From contig JANWZI010000008.1 in the NCBI GenBank assembly GCA_025054695.1, positions 1 to 64,000 on the forward strand: a stretch of DNA of 64,000 bases, read 5' to 3'. A program made the position numbers and the translations under genes. The notes under the pieces are model-generated. The model worked only from the letters and a program-made list of their open reading frames with translations. It had not been told where the DNA came from and ran no database searches. The stretch comes from Myxococcota bacterium. GTDB lineage: Bacteria; Myxococcota_A; Polyangia; Polyangiales; JANWZI01. This document shows positions 55,247-64,000 of the stretch, piece after piece. Numbering within the stretch: position 1 is the stretch's first letter; the number at the start of each line of letters is the position of its first letter.

Positions 55247-58072
55247 TCAACGCGGCGACGCAGTCCTGGCGCGTGCGGCACCCGGGCCCGCCCGTTCGCG
55301 CAGGTGGTCGCGGAGCCGGGGCGCGACGGCCATGACGAGCGCGTGACAGCGTCGGAGGTCGTCGAAAGCCTGGGCGAGAGCGGGGGGGCCGCCGGGCAGC
55401 GAGCGAACACGCGCACCGAGGTCTCGCTCGATTTCGGGCAGTCGTGCGGTGTCGCAAAGCGCGGCGGATGCGTGCGCCAGCGCCACCATGGACTCTCGGG
55501 TGGCGCGTCCCGCCAGCGCGTCCCACTGCTCTCGCACGAATTGCCATGCTTGCTCGCGCGTCGCCGCCGAGCGAAGCTGTGCCACCGGCACGCGAAGGAT
55601 CTCGTTCTGGCGCAGCGGACCGTCGAGCGAGAGCCGTCGGGCGATCGAGGCGGCTTCGGGGTCTGCAGCACAACCGAGCGCGCCCAGGATGCTTCGGCGT
55701 ACGGCGGGGGGATTGGACGCGCCGAGTTGCTCCGCGAGGCGCGTGACGGCAGCCGTGCCCTCCGTTTCGACCCATACGCAGAGGGCGGTCTCCAGTAGGT
55801 CGGTCGAGATCGATGGGGGTCCGGTTCCGCAGGTGAGCTCGTCCGCCCACCGGCGCGCGCGGTCGGCGAGCTCCCGTCGAAGAGACGGATCCCGCCCCAG
55901 CCGGGCCATCACGCGCACGACGGCTGCGCGCGTCAACGTGCGCTCCTCGTCTTCTTCGGGCCGCGCGTCCAGGCCCAGGCGTCGAGCGCGATCGGCGTAC
56001 AGGCTCCGCACCCACGTCGAAAAGGCCGGACGGTCGTCGTCCGAGACGACGTGGCCGTCGAGCCATTCGAGCAGTTCCGCGGGCGCGAGCGCGACCGAGC
56101 GCTCGGTGTCCGCGGCGAATCGGGGCAACGTCTCCAGGACGGCGCGCGACTGCTCGGGATGCGCCTCGATCGACGCAAGAACGCTGTCGACCACGGCCAT
56201 CCGTTCGGTCGCCGACAGTGCGGGCCATCCGTGCGCGAGCAGCGCGTGCAGGGCACCCTCGGCCAGCGCGAATCGGTAGTAGCCGCTGCCCGATGCGTTC
56301 GGCAGTAGCCAGTCGGGGCATCGTGGATTGCGTGAATCGAGCGGGACGATGGCTTCGGACTCCGTGAGCCACGCGCACTGCGCGTGCATCTGCCCCGCTT
56401 GGTGCCAGCGCATGCAGACGGGCAGGCGCCAGCGCGTTCCGTTCGGATCGATGTCGGTTCCCACCGACCGGAAGCGCCGTTGCGCAAGCCGCACGGCCGG
56501 ACCAGCGCGGTCCTCGCAGACGAGCTGCGCATGCACCAGCGGCAGGCCGGGCTGGTCGAGGAAGGTTCGCCAGGAAGTCGACACGTCCATGCCCGCGGCC
56601 TGGTCGACGGCGCGCAGGAAATCGTCGGTGTCGGCCACGCTCCAGCGATGCGTCTCGAGGTAGCGCTGTACCGCGCGTCGCATCGTGTCGGCGCCCAGGG
56701 CATGGTCGTACATCGCGAGCAGCGCGAGCCCCTTGCCGTAGGTGATGTCGTCGAACGCGGCGTGGATGTCGTGGCTGCTGGCGATGGGCTGCCGGACGCG
56801 GCGCGCCGAGGGAAGCGCGTCGGTGCGCATCGTGTCGTGGACCCATTGCAGGGCGATCTGCTCCGCGCGCATCGACGGCTGCCAGCGCGCGACGGCCACG
56901 AGCTCCAGCCAGGACGCGAATCCCTCGTTGAGCCAAAGGTCGTCCCACCACGCCATCGTGACGAGGTTGCCGAACCACTGATGGGCCAGCTCGTGGGCCA
57001 TGACGAGCGCGAACGCGCGCCGCTGCGAAACGGGCGCGTCGGGCTCGAGCAGCAGCAGGCCGTCGCGGAACGTGATGAGCCCGGCGTTTTCCATCGCCCC
57101 GGCCTCGAAGTCGGGCACCGCGACGATGTCCAGCTTGTCGTAGGGGTAGGGCGAGCCGAACCACGTCTCGAGCACCGCGAGCAGTTGCGGCGTGTGCGCG
57201 AGCGCGTGGCCGAGAGAGCCGCCGCGACCGCGGACGGCGAGGCCGCGCAGGGGAAGCGGCGGCCGTTCGATGCCCGGCGGTGCGGGCACGGGCGGCGCCT
57301 CGACCACGTCGAAGGGGCCAACGGCCCACGCGACCAGATAGGTGGGTAGGGGCGGCGTGGTGCGGAAGCGGAACCGCGTCCAGCCGTTCCCTTCGGGCTC
57401 GCGGGCGGCCTGCGAAGCGTTCGCGAACGCGAGCTCCCCGTCGCGCACCACGAGGGTCACGTCGAAGGGCGTCTTGAAACGCGGCTCGTCCAGGGACGGG
57501 AACGCGCGGCGAGCGGAGAGCGGCTGGAACTGCGTGAAGACGTAGCGCCGACCGTCGACTTCGACGAGGTAAGCGCCGTCCAGCGCTCGACGCAACGGGC
57601 CGGCCCAGCGCAATGCCACCGTGAGATCGCCTTGCAGCGGGGAGTCGAGATCGATCGCGCCCAGCCCTTCGTCGGGCACGGCGAGCCGCCATCGCGCGCC
57701 GACGGGGCGCCCGTGGGAATCGACGACCACGACGTGCCGCACGTCGAGCTCCCGGGCATGGAGCCAGATCGCGCGGCGAGGCCCATGCACGCGCAGCGCG
57801 ATCTCGACGACGCCCTCGATGCGCTCTGCGGCCGTGTCGATGCGCAGCTCGAGGGCGTAGCGCGACGGCACCGTGTCCGCCGGCAACCGCAAGTCGGCCG
57901 GCGGCGGTTCCAAGCTCGGAGCCGAGGCGCGTCGGCTGGGCGTCTGCTCCGGCCGCGCCGGGGGCGAAGCCGTCGTGGGAGTCGTCACCGAGGGGCCACC
58001 GCACGCCGGAAGCACCGCCAGCACGATGTGCGCGACGGCCCGGACTCGAGAGGTGCGTGGTGCGGCCTGCAT
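55247..58072 (-). CDS. M1-family aminopeptidase, putative lipoprotein
   Basis: 941-aa zinc aminopeptidase. ATG 58072 gives a signal ending IVLAVLPAC, a fair lipobox; an ATG 12 codons upstream is the alternative. The substrate motif AGAMEN (about 320-325) and the zinc site HELAHQW with LNEGFASW (from about 355) are intact, and a Tyr in DDITYGKGLAL fits the catalytic Tyr. The C-terminal half (about 600-940) is the ERAP1-type helical domain. It removes N-terminal residues from peptides outside the cytoplasm. The CTCGGN array is upstream. Confidence 0.93.
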   Translation of the reverse strand: MQAAPRTSRVRAVAHIVLAVLPACGGPSVTTPTTASPPARPEQTPSRRASAPSLEPPPADLRLPADTVPSRYALELRIDTAAERIEGVVEIALRVHGPRRAIWLHARELDVRHVVVVDSHGRPVGARWRLAVPDEGLGAIDLDSPLQGDLTVALRWAGPLRRALDGAYLVEVDGRRYVFTQFQPLSARRAFPSLDEPRFKTPFDVTLVVRDGELAFANASQAAREPEGNGWTRFRFRTTPPLPTYLVAWAVGPFDVVEAPPVPAPPGIERPPLPLRGLAVRGRGGSLGHALAHTPQLLAVLETWFGSPYPYDKLDIVAVPDFEAGAMENAGLITFRDGLLLLEPDAPVSQRRAFALVMAHELAHQWFGNLVTMAWWDDLWLNEGFASWLELVAVARWQPSMRAEQIALQWVHDTMRTDALPSARRVRQPIASSHDIHAAFDDITYGKGLALLAMYDHALGADTMRRAVQRYLETHRWSVADTDDFLRAVDQAAGMDVSTSWRTFLDQPGLPLVHAQLVCEDRAGPAVRLAQRRFRSVGTDIDPNGTRWRLPVCMRWHQAGQMHAQCAWLTESEAIVPLDSRNPRCPDWLLPNASGSGYYRFALAEGALHALLAHGWPALSATERMAVVDSVLASIEAHPEQSRAVLETLPRFAADTERSVALAPAELLEWLDGHVVSDDDRPAFSTWVRSLYADRARRLGLDARPEEDEERTLTRAAVVRVMARLGRDPSLRRELADRARRWADELTCGTGPPSISTDLLETALCVWVETEGTAAVTRLAEQLGASNPPAVRRSILGALGCAADPEAASIARRLSLDGPLRQNEILRVPVAQLRSAATREQAWQFVREQWDALAGRATRESMVALAHASAALCDTARLPEIERDLGARVRSLPGGPPALAQAFDDLRRCHALVMAVAPRLRDHLRERAGPGAARARTASPR

Positions 58073-58302
58073 GCCGTCCAGTCGAGACACGGGAGCGCAC
58101 GATGCCATGAATGACGATCGCTTCGCGACACGGGCCTCGTGACGTTGCCGTGCGTTCGCTTCGGGCGCACCGGTGCGTCCGGCTGCGCCGCACGGATCGA
58201 ACCGGCGGTCGGGGTGCAAACCGACTGCGGACTCGAGTGCGGCTCGTGGTGGGAGTGACAGCGGCGGTCACGTTGTTCGACGTGGCCGAGGAGAGTTGCG
58301 AG

Positions 58303-58362
58303 CCCGAGACGGAGTCCGAGTCCGAGTCCGAGACCGACGCCGAGACCGAGTCCGAGGCCGAG
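58303..58362. repeat. NCCGAG hexamer array (locus 7 of 7)
   Basis: Ten hexamers, eight exact NCCGAG, in the 347-bp gap between the start of the aminopeptidase (58072) and the stop of the Cys-rich lipoprotein gene (58420). The order of N is C,A,T,T,T,A,G,A,T,G. The rest of the gap shows no gene or clear signal. Confidence 0.88.
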
Positions 58363-58419
58363 TAGAGAAATCGCGCTCAACCAGAATGGCCGGCGCTGTG
58401 AGCTCGGCTGGCCCGACGT

Positions 58420-59571
58420 TCAGCGCCGCATGCCGTTCACGGTCCAGCGCTGATTGGCGCAAGCGCCGAGGGCACACGAGATCATGTCACCTGGCGACGG
58501 CGTGAACGTGATGGAGACGGTGCCCTCGAAACGGTCGTCGGCGGTGAAACGGCCCTGGACTTCGTAGCGCTCGTTGCAGCCGCCGGAGCAGACGAGCACG
58601 GCGTGAAACTCGGGGCAGACGGGCGCCATCACGTCTTCCATCACGAGCCGGTGGTCGGGGCATCCGGTGTTGCCGCCGCCCTGCACGGTCAGCACGCCGG
58701 CGTCGTGGTTGAACGTGAGGGTCCTGAAATCGACGCTGACCATTCCGAACGCGCAGGAATAGCTGCTCGCGCCGCTGACCGTGAACGTGCCGGTGCAGCT
58801 CGGCCCTTCGGTGGGGCAGCCGCATGCCGGTCGCGACCGATCGCACTCGAAGACGCACCGATTGGCGTCGGGGTCACAGCGATCGACGGTGCAGTCGTTT
58901 CCATCGCTGCAGGCACGCGGCCGCTCGGCGGGGGTGCAGCCGAACTCCGGCATGCACACCTCGTCGCCGTTGCAGAAGTTGCCGTCGTCGCAGTCCGCGG
59001 CGGTCGTGCACGGTCGCGTGGCCACACACCCAGTCGAGGCGACGCACCGCTCGCCCGCGTTGCAGCGCGTGTCGAGCGGCGTGTGCGTGCAGCGGCCCCC
59101 GGCGCCGCAGCTGTCCACGGTGCACGCGATCCGGTCGTCGCACTCCGCGTCGCTCGCGCACCCGCCATCGTCGATGCAGTCCATCGCCGGATCGCACCGC
59201 TCGCCCATCGCGCACAGCGAGTCCTGAGGGAGGTTGCGGCACAGGTTGCCCGCTCCACACGAGTCGACCGTGCAGTCGATGCCGTCGTCGCAGTCGGCGC
59301 TGGAGGCGCACCGCCGCCCCGCGACGCAGCCGCGCTCCGGATCACACGACATGCCCATGCCACAGGCGGCATCCAGAGGCTGGTGCTCGCACCGGTGCTC
59401 GACGTTGCACACGTCGACCGTGCACGAGACGCCGTCCTCGCACTCGGCGTCGGTGGCGCACCGGGTCGAGTCCATTCCGCGACGTTTCCCGCCGGCGCAT
59501 GCGCCCGTGACGAAGGCGAGCACGAGAACGGCGGGAGGCCAGATGCGGGTGGGCACGCGCATGGGGGTCAT
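58420..59571 (-). CDS. Cys-rich repeat lipoprotein (four to five units)
   Basis: 383-aa exported protein. The signal ends LAFVTGAC, a lipobox. Residues about 28-240 carry tandem Cys units of the form C-x4-A-x-C-D-D-x-I-x-C-T-V-D-x-C (for example CASSADCDDGIDCTVDSC), as in slime-mould-repeat proteins of myxobacteria. A C-terminal beta-rich part (about 250-383) begins CTGTFTVSGASSYSCAFG. The repeats probably form disulphide-linked modules outside the cell. The ATG at 59571 overlaps the stop of the related gene upstream (ATGA). Binding partner unknown. Confidence 0.87.
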   Translation of the reverse strand: MTPMRVPTRIWPPAVLVLAFVTGACAGGKRRGMDSTRCATDAECEDGVSCTVDVCNVEHRCEHQPLDAACGMGMSCDPERGCVAGRRCASSADCDDGIDCTVDSCGAGNLCRNLPQDSLCAMGERCDPAMDCIDDGGCASDAECDDRIACTVDSCGAGGRCTHTPLDTRCNAGERCVASTGCVATRPCTTAADCDDGNFCNGDEVCMPEFGCTPAERPRACSDGNDCTVDRCDPDANRCVFECDRSRPACGCPTEGPSCTGTFTVSGASSYSCAFGMVSVDFRTLTFNHDAGVLTVQGGGNTGCPDHRLVMEDVMAPVCPEFHAVLVCSGGCNERYEVQGRFTADDRFEGTVSITFTPSPGDMISCALGACANQRWTVNGMRR

Positions 59572-60425
59572 CTCCGCAGGCCGACGACGGCCGCGTCCTG
59601 GTTGCCGCAGATGCCGCATTCGCCGAAGAAGGTCGCGCTCCACCGACCTTCGAAGCGCTGTCGACAGTCGAAGCGGCCTTGCAGTCGGTAGTTTCCGCAC
59701 GATCCGTCGGAGGCGGTCACGTCGAAGGTGGCGCCCGTCGGCGCGGGCATCTGCACGAGGTCGAAGGGCCCGGCGCGGACGCGCAACGCGCCGCCGCCGA
59801 CCGAGAACGTCGCGTCCGAGACGCTATACGTCGCGCGGCCGCACGCGGACGTCTGCATGGGCGCGATACGGTACGTACCCGTGTAGTCCGCCGTCGGATC
59901 GAACGGGTCGCACGGCGGCCCGGCGTCGGTGGGCATGACGCCCGCGTCGCACCCGGGGGCGGTTTCGTACCGGCAACCGTCCATCTCGGCATCGCAGCGG
60001 TCGAGCGTGCAGGCGTTGCCGTCGTCGCAGTCCTCCCTCTCGCCCGGAAAGCAGCCCGCGCCGGGCACGCACTGTTCGACGCCGTTGCAGAACACGCCGT
60101 CCTGACAGTCCTCGTCGACGCGACACGTGGTGGGCAGCCCCGCGCGGCACCCGCTGCCGGCCAGGCAGCGCTGTCCCGTGGGGCACATCTCGTCGAGCGG
60201 CCGGTGGCGACATACGTTGCCGACCGCGCACTGGTCGAGGGTGCAGCCGATGCCGTCGTCGCACTCGACGTCGCTGGCGCAGGAACGGCCGGCCTCCGAT
60301 GCGTCGGCGCGGTGTGCATCGAAGGGCCCGGTCGCATCGAGAGCGGCGTCGCGTGAACCGCGTCGCGGCGGATCGGCCGAGCAACCCGCGGCCGCCGCCG
60401 CGATCAGACCGGACAGGAAAAGCAT
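59568..60425 (-). CDS. Cys-rich repeat lipoprotein, shorter paralogue
   Basis: 285-aa paralogue of the next gene. The signal ends LIAAAAAGC, a good lipobox at the N-terminus (ATG 60425). Two or so Cys units occur (CASDVECDDGIGCTLDQC, CRVDEDCQDGVFC), then CDDGNACTLDRC, and a C-terminal beta-rich domain begins DYTGTYRIAPMQTSACGRA. Both genes end in the same type of domain, a sign of tandem duplication. It is divergent from the DUF4178 operon across a 197-bp gap that shows nothing else. Confidence 0.87.
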   Translation of the reverse strand: MLFLSGLIAAAAAGCSADPPRRGSRDAALDATGPFDAHRADASEAGRSCASDVECDDGIGCTLDQCAVGNVCRHRPLDEMCPTGQRCLAGSGCRAGLPTTCRVDEDCQDGVFCNGVEQCVPGAGCFPGEREDCDDGNACTLDRCDAEMDGCRYETAPGCDAGVMPTDAGPPCDPFDPTADYTGTYRIAPMQTSACGRATYSVSDATFSVGGGALRVRAGPFDLVQMPAPTGATFDVTASDGSCGNYRLQGRFDCRQRFEGRWSATFFGECGICGNQDAAVVGLRR

Positions 60426-60622
60426 GCGCGACGCATCGCTGAGGTTAGGGGCTCGCGGCGCCTCGATCAACGCGGTGCGCAGTGCAGCCCGTGGCGAGCT
60501 CGGGATCGACCGATTGCTCGATCGCGCGGCGTGCGGAACGGCGGTACGGCCCGGTGGGTCGAGCCCGCGATGCGGTGGCCCATGGACGGACCGCCGGGCC
60601 CGGTTACCATCGGCGCGGCCGC

Positions 60623-62617
60623 ATGACCCAGCCGCCCGTCCGTACCGGCGCCTGTCCGAGCTGCGGCGCGCCCGTTTCGTTCGCGCTCGCCTCGTCCGTG
60701 GTCGCCGTCTGCGGTTACTGCCGGTTCGCGGTGGCCCGGACCGACCGCGATCTACGGCTCGTCGGCAAGGTCGCCGATCTGGTACCGACGACGCCCGAGG
60801 CGGCCATCGGGGACGAGGGCAACGTCGCGGGCCACCGTTTTCGCGTGTTCGGCCGACTCCAGATCGATCACGGACGGGGCCCGTGGGACGAGTGGTACGT
60901 CGCGCTCGAAAACGGGGGCTGGGGCTGGCTCGCCCGTGCGCAGGGCCGCTGGTACGCGACGTCGCCGGCACCGTACGCACCGGGTAGCGCGCCGGACTAC
61001 GCTCGAGCGGTCGCCGGCACGCGGCTCGAGCTCGCCGGGCAGACGTGGGTCGTGGCCGAGCGGGGCCGATCTCGAGTGCTGTCGGCCGAGGGAGAGCTCC
61101 CGCTCCCCGTGCGCGTCGGTGAAGAGGGCCGGTACCTTGATTTGTCGGGGCCGGCCGGAGCGTTCGCGACGCTCGATTACGGCGATGGGTCGGAGCCGCC
61201 GCGCTTGTACGTCGGCAGGGTGGTGCCGGCCGAGCAGGTGCGATTCACGATGCGCGCGGCTGGCCCAAGGCCGGCACACGTCGTCGAAACGGCGCGGCTT
61301 CGTTGTCCCTCGTGCGGTGCGCCCGTCGAGCTGTTCGTGCCCGATCGCGCCGAGCGGCGAACGTGCGGTCACTGCAACGCGCTGCTCGACGTCGAGCACG
61401 GCGAGCTGCGCTACCTCAAGCACCTCGAGCCCCGTCCCGTACGGCCCACCATCCCGATCGGCGCCCGCGGCACGCTGCGCGGCGAGGCGGTGGTCTGCAC
61501 GGGCTTCATGCTCCGCTCGGTCGTTGAGGACGGCGAATGGTTCCAGTGGACCGAGTACCTGCTCTGGACACCGGCCGGCTATCGATGGCTGACCGAGGAT
61601 GCGCGCGGGCACTTCCATTTGTACCGGCCGATTGAGATCGGGGATGTCGTCGTCGACGGGCACCAGGCCTTCGTCGGTGACCGACGCTTTCGATTGCACA
61701 CCTCGGGCGACGTGGCCCCCGCGCACGTCGACCACGTGCAGGGCGAGTTTTACTGGCGCGTCGAGGTGGGCGACACGTCGCGGCTCGACGACTACGTCGC
61801 TCCGCCCGAGGCGCTCGGCATCGAGCGCACGCAGGACGAGATCCACGCGGCGCTCGGCACCTGGGTCGATCCGCACGAGCTGTGGCGCGCCTTCGGCCTG
61901 AGCGGTCCTCCCCCACGCCCGTCGGGCACGGGTCTCGCGCAGCCGGCGCCGTCGGCCCGCTGGCCGTGGATCGTTTCGCTCGTCGGGCTGCTGTTGTTCG
62001 CCGTCGTCGAGCTCGGTTACCGGGTGTTCTCCCCCGCGCAGCGGACGATCTGGATCGGGCGCCTGCCGCTTGCGCCTGCCGGTGCGGGGCGCGGACCCAT
62101 CCCGGCGCCGCCCGCGACCGGTGGATCCGGCGTCGTACCGGTCGTCTACACGCCGCCATTCGACCTCGTACGGTCGACGACGCTTCGCGTGCACGTAGCC
62201 CACGACGGGACCAACGACGCGGTGCTCGTCGCCGTCGCGCTCGTCGACCAGCACGGCGGGGGCGTGCGGGAGGCTGGCCTCGTGGCCGAGCGTTACAGCG
62301 GAAGGGAAGGGGGCGAGTCGTGGGTCGAAGGGACCGCGGAGGCCGACGTGCTGTTCGACCGCGTCCGCGCCGGGCGCTACGTGATGCGGTTCGAGACGAG
62401 CTGGGAGCCGTTCGTCGGCGCGCTGCGCGCGTCGCACGTTCCGTCGGTCCACGCGCGCGTCGTCGAGGGGGCCGACCCGCTCGGAGCGTGCTGGCCATGG
62501 ATGGCTGGGCTCATGCTTCTGCCCGGGATCGTCGGGACGTGGCGGCGGATGTCGCGCGAGCGGGGCCGCTGGGCCACTTCGAACGTCCGCCACGCGCTCG
62601 GCGGTTCGGCGGAGTGA
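60623..62617 (+). CDS. DUF4178 protein with two zinc ribbons and two membrane helices
   Basis: 664-aa protein. The first zinc ribbon is CPSCGAPVSFALASS...CGYC (11-33), followed by a DUF4178 unit (about 45-190). A second ribbon, CPSCGAPVELFVPD...CGHC (about 228-252), precedes another DUF4178 unit (about 285-410). Membrane helices lie near 446-468 (IVSLVGLLLFAVVELGYRV) and 623-642 (WMAGLMLLPGIVGTW). It starts at ATG 60623. DUF4178 genes are known to cluster with DUF350 and a spermidine-synthase-like gene, as here, in putative envelope or metal stress systems. Its biochemical role is unknown. Confidence 0.88.
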   Translation: MTQPPVRTGACPSCGAPVSFALASSVVAVCGYCRFAVARTDRDLRLVGKVADLVPTTPEAAIGDEGNVAGHRFRVFGRLQIDHGRGPWDEWYVALENGGWGWLARAQGRWYATSPAPYAPGSAPDYARAVAGTRLELAGQTWVVAERGRSRVLSAEGELPLPVRVGEEGRYLDLSGPAGAFATLDYGDGSEPPRLYVGRVVPAEQVRFTMRAAGPRPAHVVETARLRCPSCGAPVELFVPDRAERRTCGHCNALLDVEHGELRYLKHLEPRPVRPTIPIGARGTLRGEAVVCTGFMLRSVVEDGEWFQWTEYLLWTPAGYRWLTEDARGHFHLYRPIEIGDVVVDGHQAFVGDRRFRLHTSGDVAPAHVDHVQGEFYWRVEVGDTSRLDDYVAPPEALGIERTQDEIHAALGTWVDPHELWRAFGLSGPPPRPSGTGLAQPAPSARWPWIVSLVGLLLFAVVELGYRVFSPAQRTIWIGRLPLAPAGAGRGPIPAPPATGGSGVVPVVYTPPFDLVRSTTLRVHVAHDGTNDAVLVAVALVDQHGGGVREAGLVAERYSGREGGESWVEGTAEADVLFDRVRAGRYVMRFETSWEPFVGALRASHVPSVHARVVEGADPLGACWPWMAGLMLLPGIVGTWRRMSRERGRWATSNVRHALGGSAE

Positions 62618-62630
62618 CGGAGGGACGCGG

Positions 62631-62825
62631 GTGGCTCGGATCGGCTATGTCGCGTTCGTGGTCGTGATGCTCGTCGGTTGGGGGCTGCTGCGGGCCAGTG
62701 GCTGCGCGCCCATCGGCGCCGCGGAGGCGGCGCGGCCCGTGGCCAGCGGCCCACCGTCGTTCCGCGGGCCTTCCGTGCTGGTCGGTCCGCGGCGCGGGTT
62801 CGGCGGATGGGGAGGTGGCAAGTGA
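62631..62825 (+). CDS. Small membrane-anchored protein between DUF4178 and DUF350
   Basis: 64-aa protein starting at GTG 62631, 13 bases after DUF4178. One hydrophobic segment (IGYVAFVVVMLVGWGLL) is followed by RASGCAPIG, which could be a lipobox, then a Pro/Gly-rich tail ending GFGGWGGGK. No family recognised. The stop overlaps the DUF350 GTG (GTGA), so it is made with the operon. A distant link to DUF4247 is possible but not supported by the visible sequence. Confidence 0.65.
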   Translation: MARIGYVAFVVVMLVGWGLLRASGCAPIGAAEAARPVASGPPSFRGPSVLVGPRRGFGGWGGGK

Positions 62826-63298
62826 GCGCATCGGAACTGCAGGCGCTGTCGATGGCCGCCGTGGCGGCGGTGCTGTTCGCCCTGGTCGGAGCGGGCTTCT
62901 TCGCACTCGCGTTCGTCATCATGCGGGCGCTCTCTCCGTTCTCCATCCGCAAGGAAATCGAGCAGGATCAGAACAAGGCGCTCGCGGTGCTCATCGGTTC
63001 GGTGCTGCTGGGCATCGCGCTCATCGTCGCCGCCGCGCTGGAGGGCGAGGCGGCCGGCGCTCCCGTGACCACCGGCGGTCTGGGTTGGGGTGCCCTGCTT
63101 CACGGGCTCGTTGTTTCGGTGCTGTTCGCCCTGGTCGGCCTGGTGCTGTTCGGCGCCTCGTTCTTCGTCGCGACGCGCGTGTTGCCGTTCTCCGTCCGCA
63201 AGGAGATTGAGGAGGACCACAACGTCGCGTTGGCGCTTGTACTGGGTGCCGTCAACGTGGGGCTGGGCCTGATCGTCGCGGCCGCGGTCCGCGGGTGA
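62822..63298 (+). CDS. DUF350 membrane protein (tandem repeat)
   Basis: 158-aa inner-membrane protein of four helices made of two similar halves: VLFALVGAGFFALAF then ALSPFSIRKEIEQDQNKALA, and VLFALVGLVLFGASF then VLPFSVRKEIEEDHNVALA. The conserved RKEIE-x-D-x-N motif occurs in both. DUF350 proteins are small membrane proteins of stress operons. GTG 62822 and the overlap with the next gene (GTGA) are clear. Confidence 0.93.
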   Translation: MSASELQALSMAAVAAVLFALVGAGFFALAFVIMRALSPFSIRKEIEQDQNKALAVLIGSVLLGIALIVAAALEGEAAGAPVTTGGLGWGALLHGLVVSVLFALVGLVLFGASFFVATRVLPFSVRKEIEEDHNVALALVLGAVNVGLGLIVAAAVRG

Positions 63299-64000
63299 GC
63301 CTGAGCCGCTGGCACGTCGGGGTCCTGCTCGCGGTCGCGCTCGTCGTCGCGACCTCGGGGCTCGTCTACGAGCTGCTCGCGGGCACCCTGGCCAGCTACT
63401 ACATCGGCAGCGGCGTCATCGGCTTCTCGACGACCATCGGCGTGTATCTGTTCGCGCTCGGCATCGGCTCCTGGCTGTCGCGTCGCATCGCCGACCCCGT
63501 CGCGCCGCGTTTCATCGCCGTCGAGTGGACGGTCGCGTTGCTCGGGGGCGCGATGGCGCCCGCCGTCGAGCTCGCCTTTGCGTGGGCGGAGCACGCCGCC
63601 GTGCTGCTCTACGTGCTGCTGTTCGTCGTCGGGATGCTCGTTGGGCTCGAGATTCCCCTCTTGATGCGTCTGCTCAAGCACGACCTGCGCTTCGAGGACG
63701 TGGTCGCGCGCGTGCTCGCCTTCGACTACCTCGGGGCCCTGGTCGGGGCGCTCGCCTTCGCGCTGCTGCTCGTACCGTGGCTGGGCACGACGCGGACCTC
63801 GCTCGCGCTCGGTCTGCTCAACGCCGTCGCGGGCTTCGCGGCGCTCGCCGTGCTGCGCGCGCAACTCGGCCCGCGGGCCACGCGCCGGCTCGGGGCGCAA
63901 GGGCTGCTCGTCGCCGCCGTGCTCGTCGCGGGTCTGTTCGGTGCCGCGCGGATTACGCGGTGGGCGGAAGCCGGCACCTACGCCGGCGTGATCCTGTGGA
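63295..64000 (+). CDS. Membrane spermidine-synthase-like protein (N-terminal part)
   Basis: At least 235 codons, open through the right edge. It starts at GTG 63295 overlapping the DUF350 stop (GTGA). The visible part is membrane helices, with ATSGLVYELLAGTLASYYIG and STTIGVYLFALGIGSWLSRR, as in the membrane domain that precedes a spermidine/spermine synthase domain. EIPLLMRLLKHDLRFEDVV and VLAFDYLGALVGALAFALLL match such proteins. The catalytic aminopropyltransferase domain should lie outside the window. It completes the DUF4178-small protein-DUF350-SpeE-like set. Confidence 0.88.
   Translation, partial: MSLSRWHVGVLLAVALVVATSGLVYELLAGTLASYYIGSGVIGFSTTIGVYLFALGIGSWLSRRIADPVAPRFIAVEWTVALLGGAMAPAVELAFAWAEHAAVLLYVLLFVVGMLVGLEIPLLMRLLKHDLRFEDVVARVLAFDYLGALVGALAFALLLVPWLGTTRTSLALGLLNAVAGFAALAVLRAQLGPRATRRLGAQGLLVAAVLVAGLFGAARITRWAEAGTYAGVILW

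Overview
The window is a contiguous piece of a very GC-rich chromosome (roughly 70% GC by eye) read from inside sucC at the left edge to inside a spermidine-synthase-like gene at the right edge. It is gene dense, with 51 protein genes and no rRNA, tRNA, insertion sequence, phage gene or CRISPR array that I can see. Two eukaryotic-type Ser/Thr kinases, a PP2C phosphatase, PEGA repeats, giant TPR proteins, Asp/Cys-rich lipoproteins with slime-mould-like Cys repeats, a VWA lipoprotein and a MYXO-CTERM-like C-terminus all point to a myxobacterium. Polyangiales is my best guess; this is inference from gene content, not from a marker gene.

Layout. 1-3.5 kb: sucC-sucD-ndk-dapD-dapE, joining succinyl-CoA synthesis to succinylase-type lysine/DAP synthesis. 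3.7-9 kb: rpsT, a TIG/lamin-tail lipoprotein, metE and a VWA lipoprotein. 9.2-10.5 kb: a membrane Ser/Thr kinase. 10.2-23 kb (minus strand): a five-gene operon of two giant TPR proteins, a degenerate metallophosphoesterase, nadD and a DUF2520 protein, with four-base GTGA overlaps at every junction. 23.4-27.6 kb: rpsA, a periplasmic S1C protease and a PP2C phosphatase. 27.6-32 kb: an alpha/beta hydrolase plus a peptide/nickel-type ABC importer without ATPases. 32-33.6 kb: an AT-rich control region, a MerR regulator and a Cys-containing sigma-region-4 protein. 33.6-42.7 kb: moeA, a GAF protein, a UDG, tatB-tatC, a receiver/TPR membrane protein, a SpoIID-like lipoprotein and a TerB-like protein. 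43-46 kb: a TPR/double-cNMP protein and an AmgK-like kinase. 45.8-49 kb: rpmH-rnpA-yidD-yidC-jag. 49-51.4 kb: purB-purC. 51.6-58 kb: a pilin-like protein coupled to a PEGA kinase, and an M1 aminopeptidase. 58.4-60.4 kb: two Cys-rich lipoproteins. 60.6-64 kb: DUF4178, a 64-aa protein, DUF350 and a membrane spermidine-synthase-like protein, a likely envelope-stress operon.

The most unusual feature is a degenerate hexanucleotide repeat, CTCGGN (NCCGAG on the other strand), at seven intergenic sites. Five positions are kept and the sixth is nearly random; the largest array (44456-44677) has 37 units. It is not in any gene I accept, and I do not recognise it as a described element.

Tight coupling is the rule: 15 gene junctions overlap by exactly four bases (11 GTGA, 4 ATGA). 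No convincing intrinsic terminators were found. Promoter calls are low confidence because myxobacterial promoters are poorly conserved.
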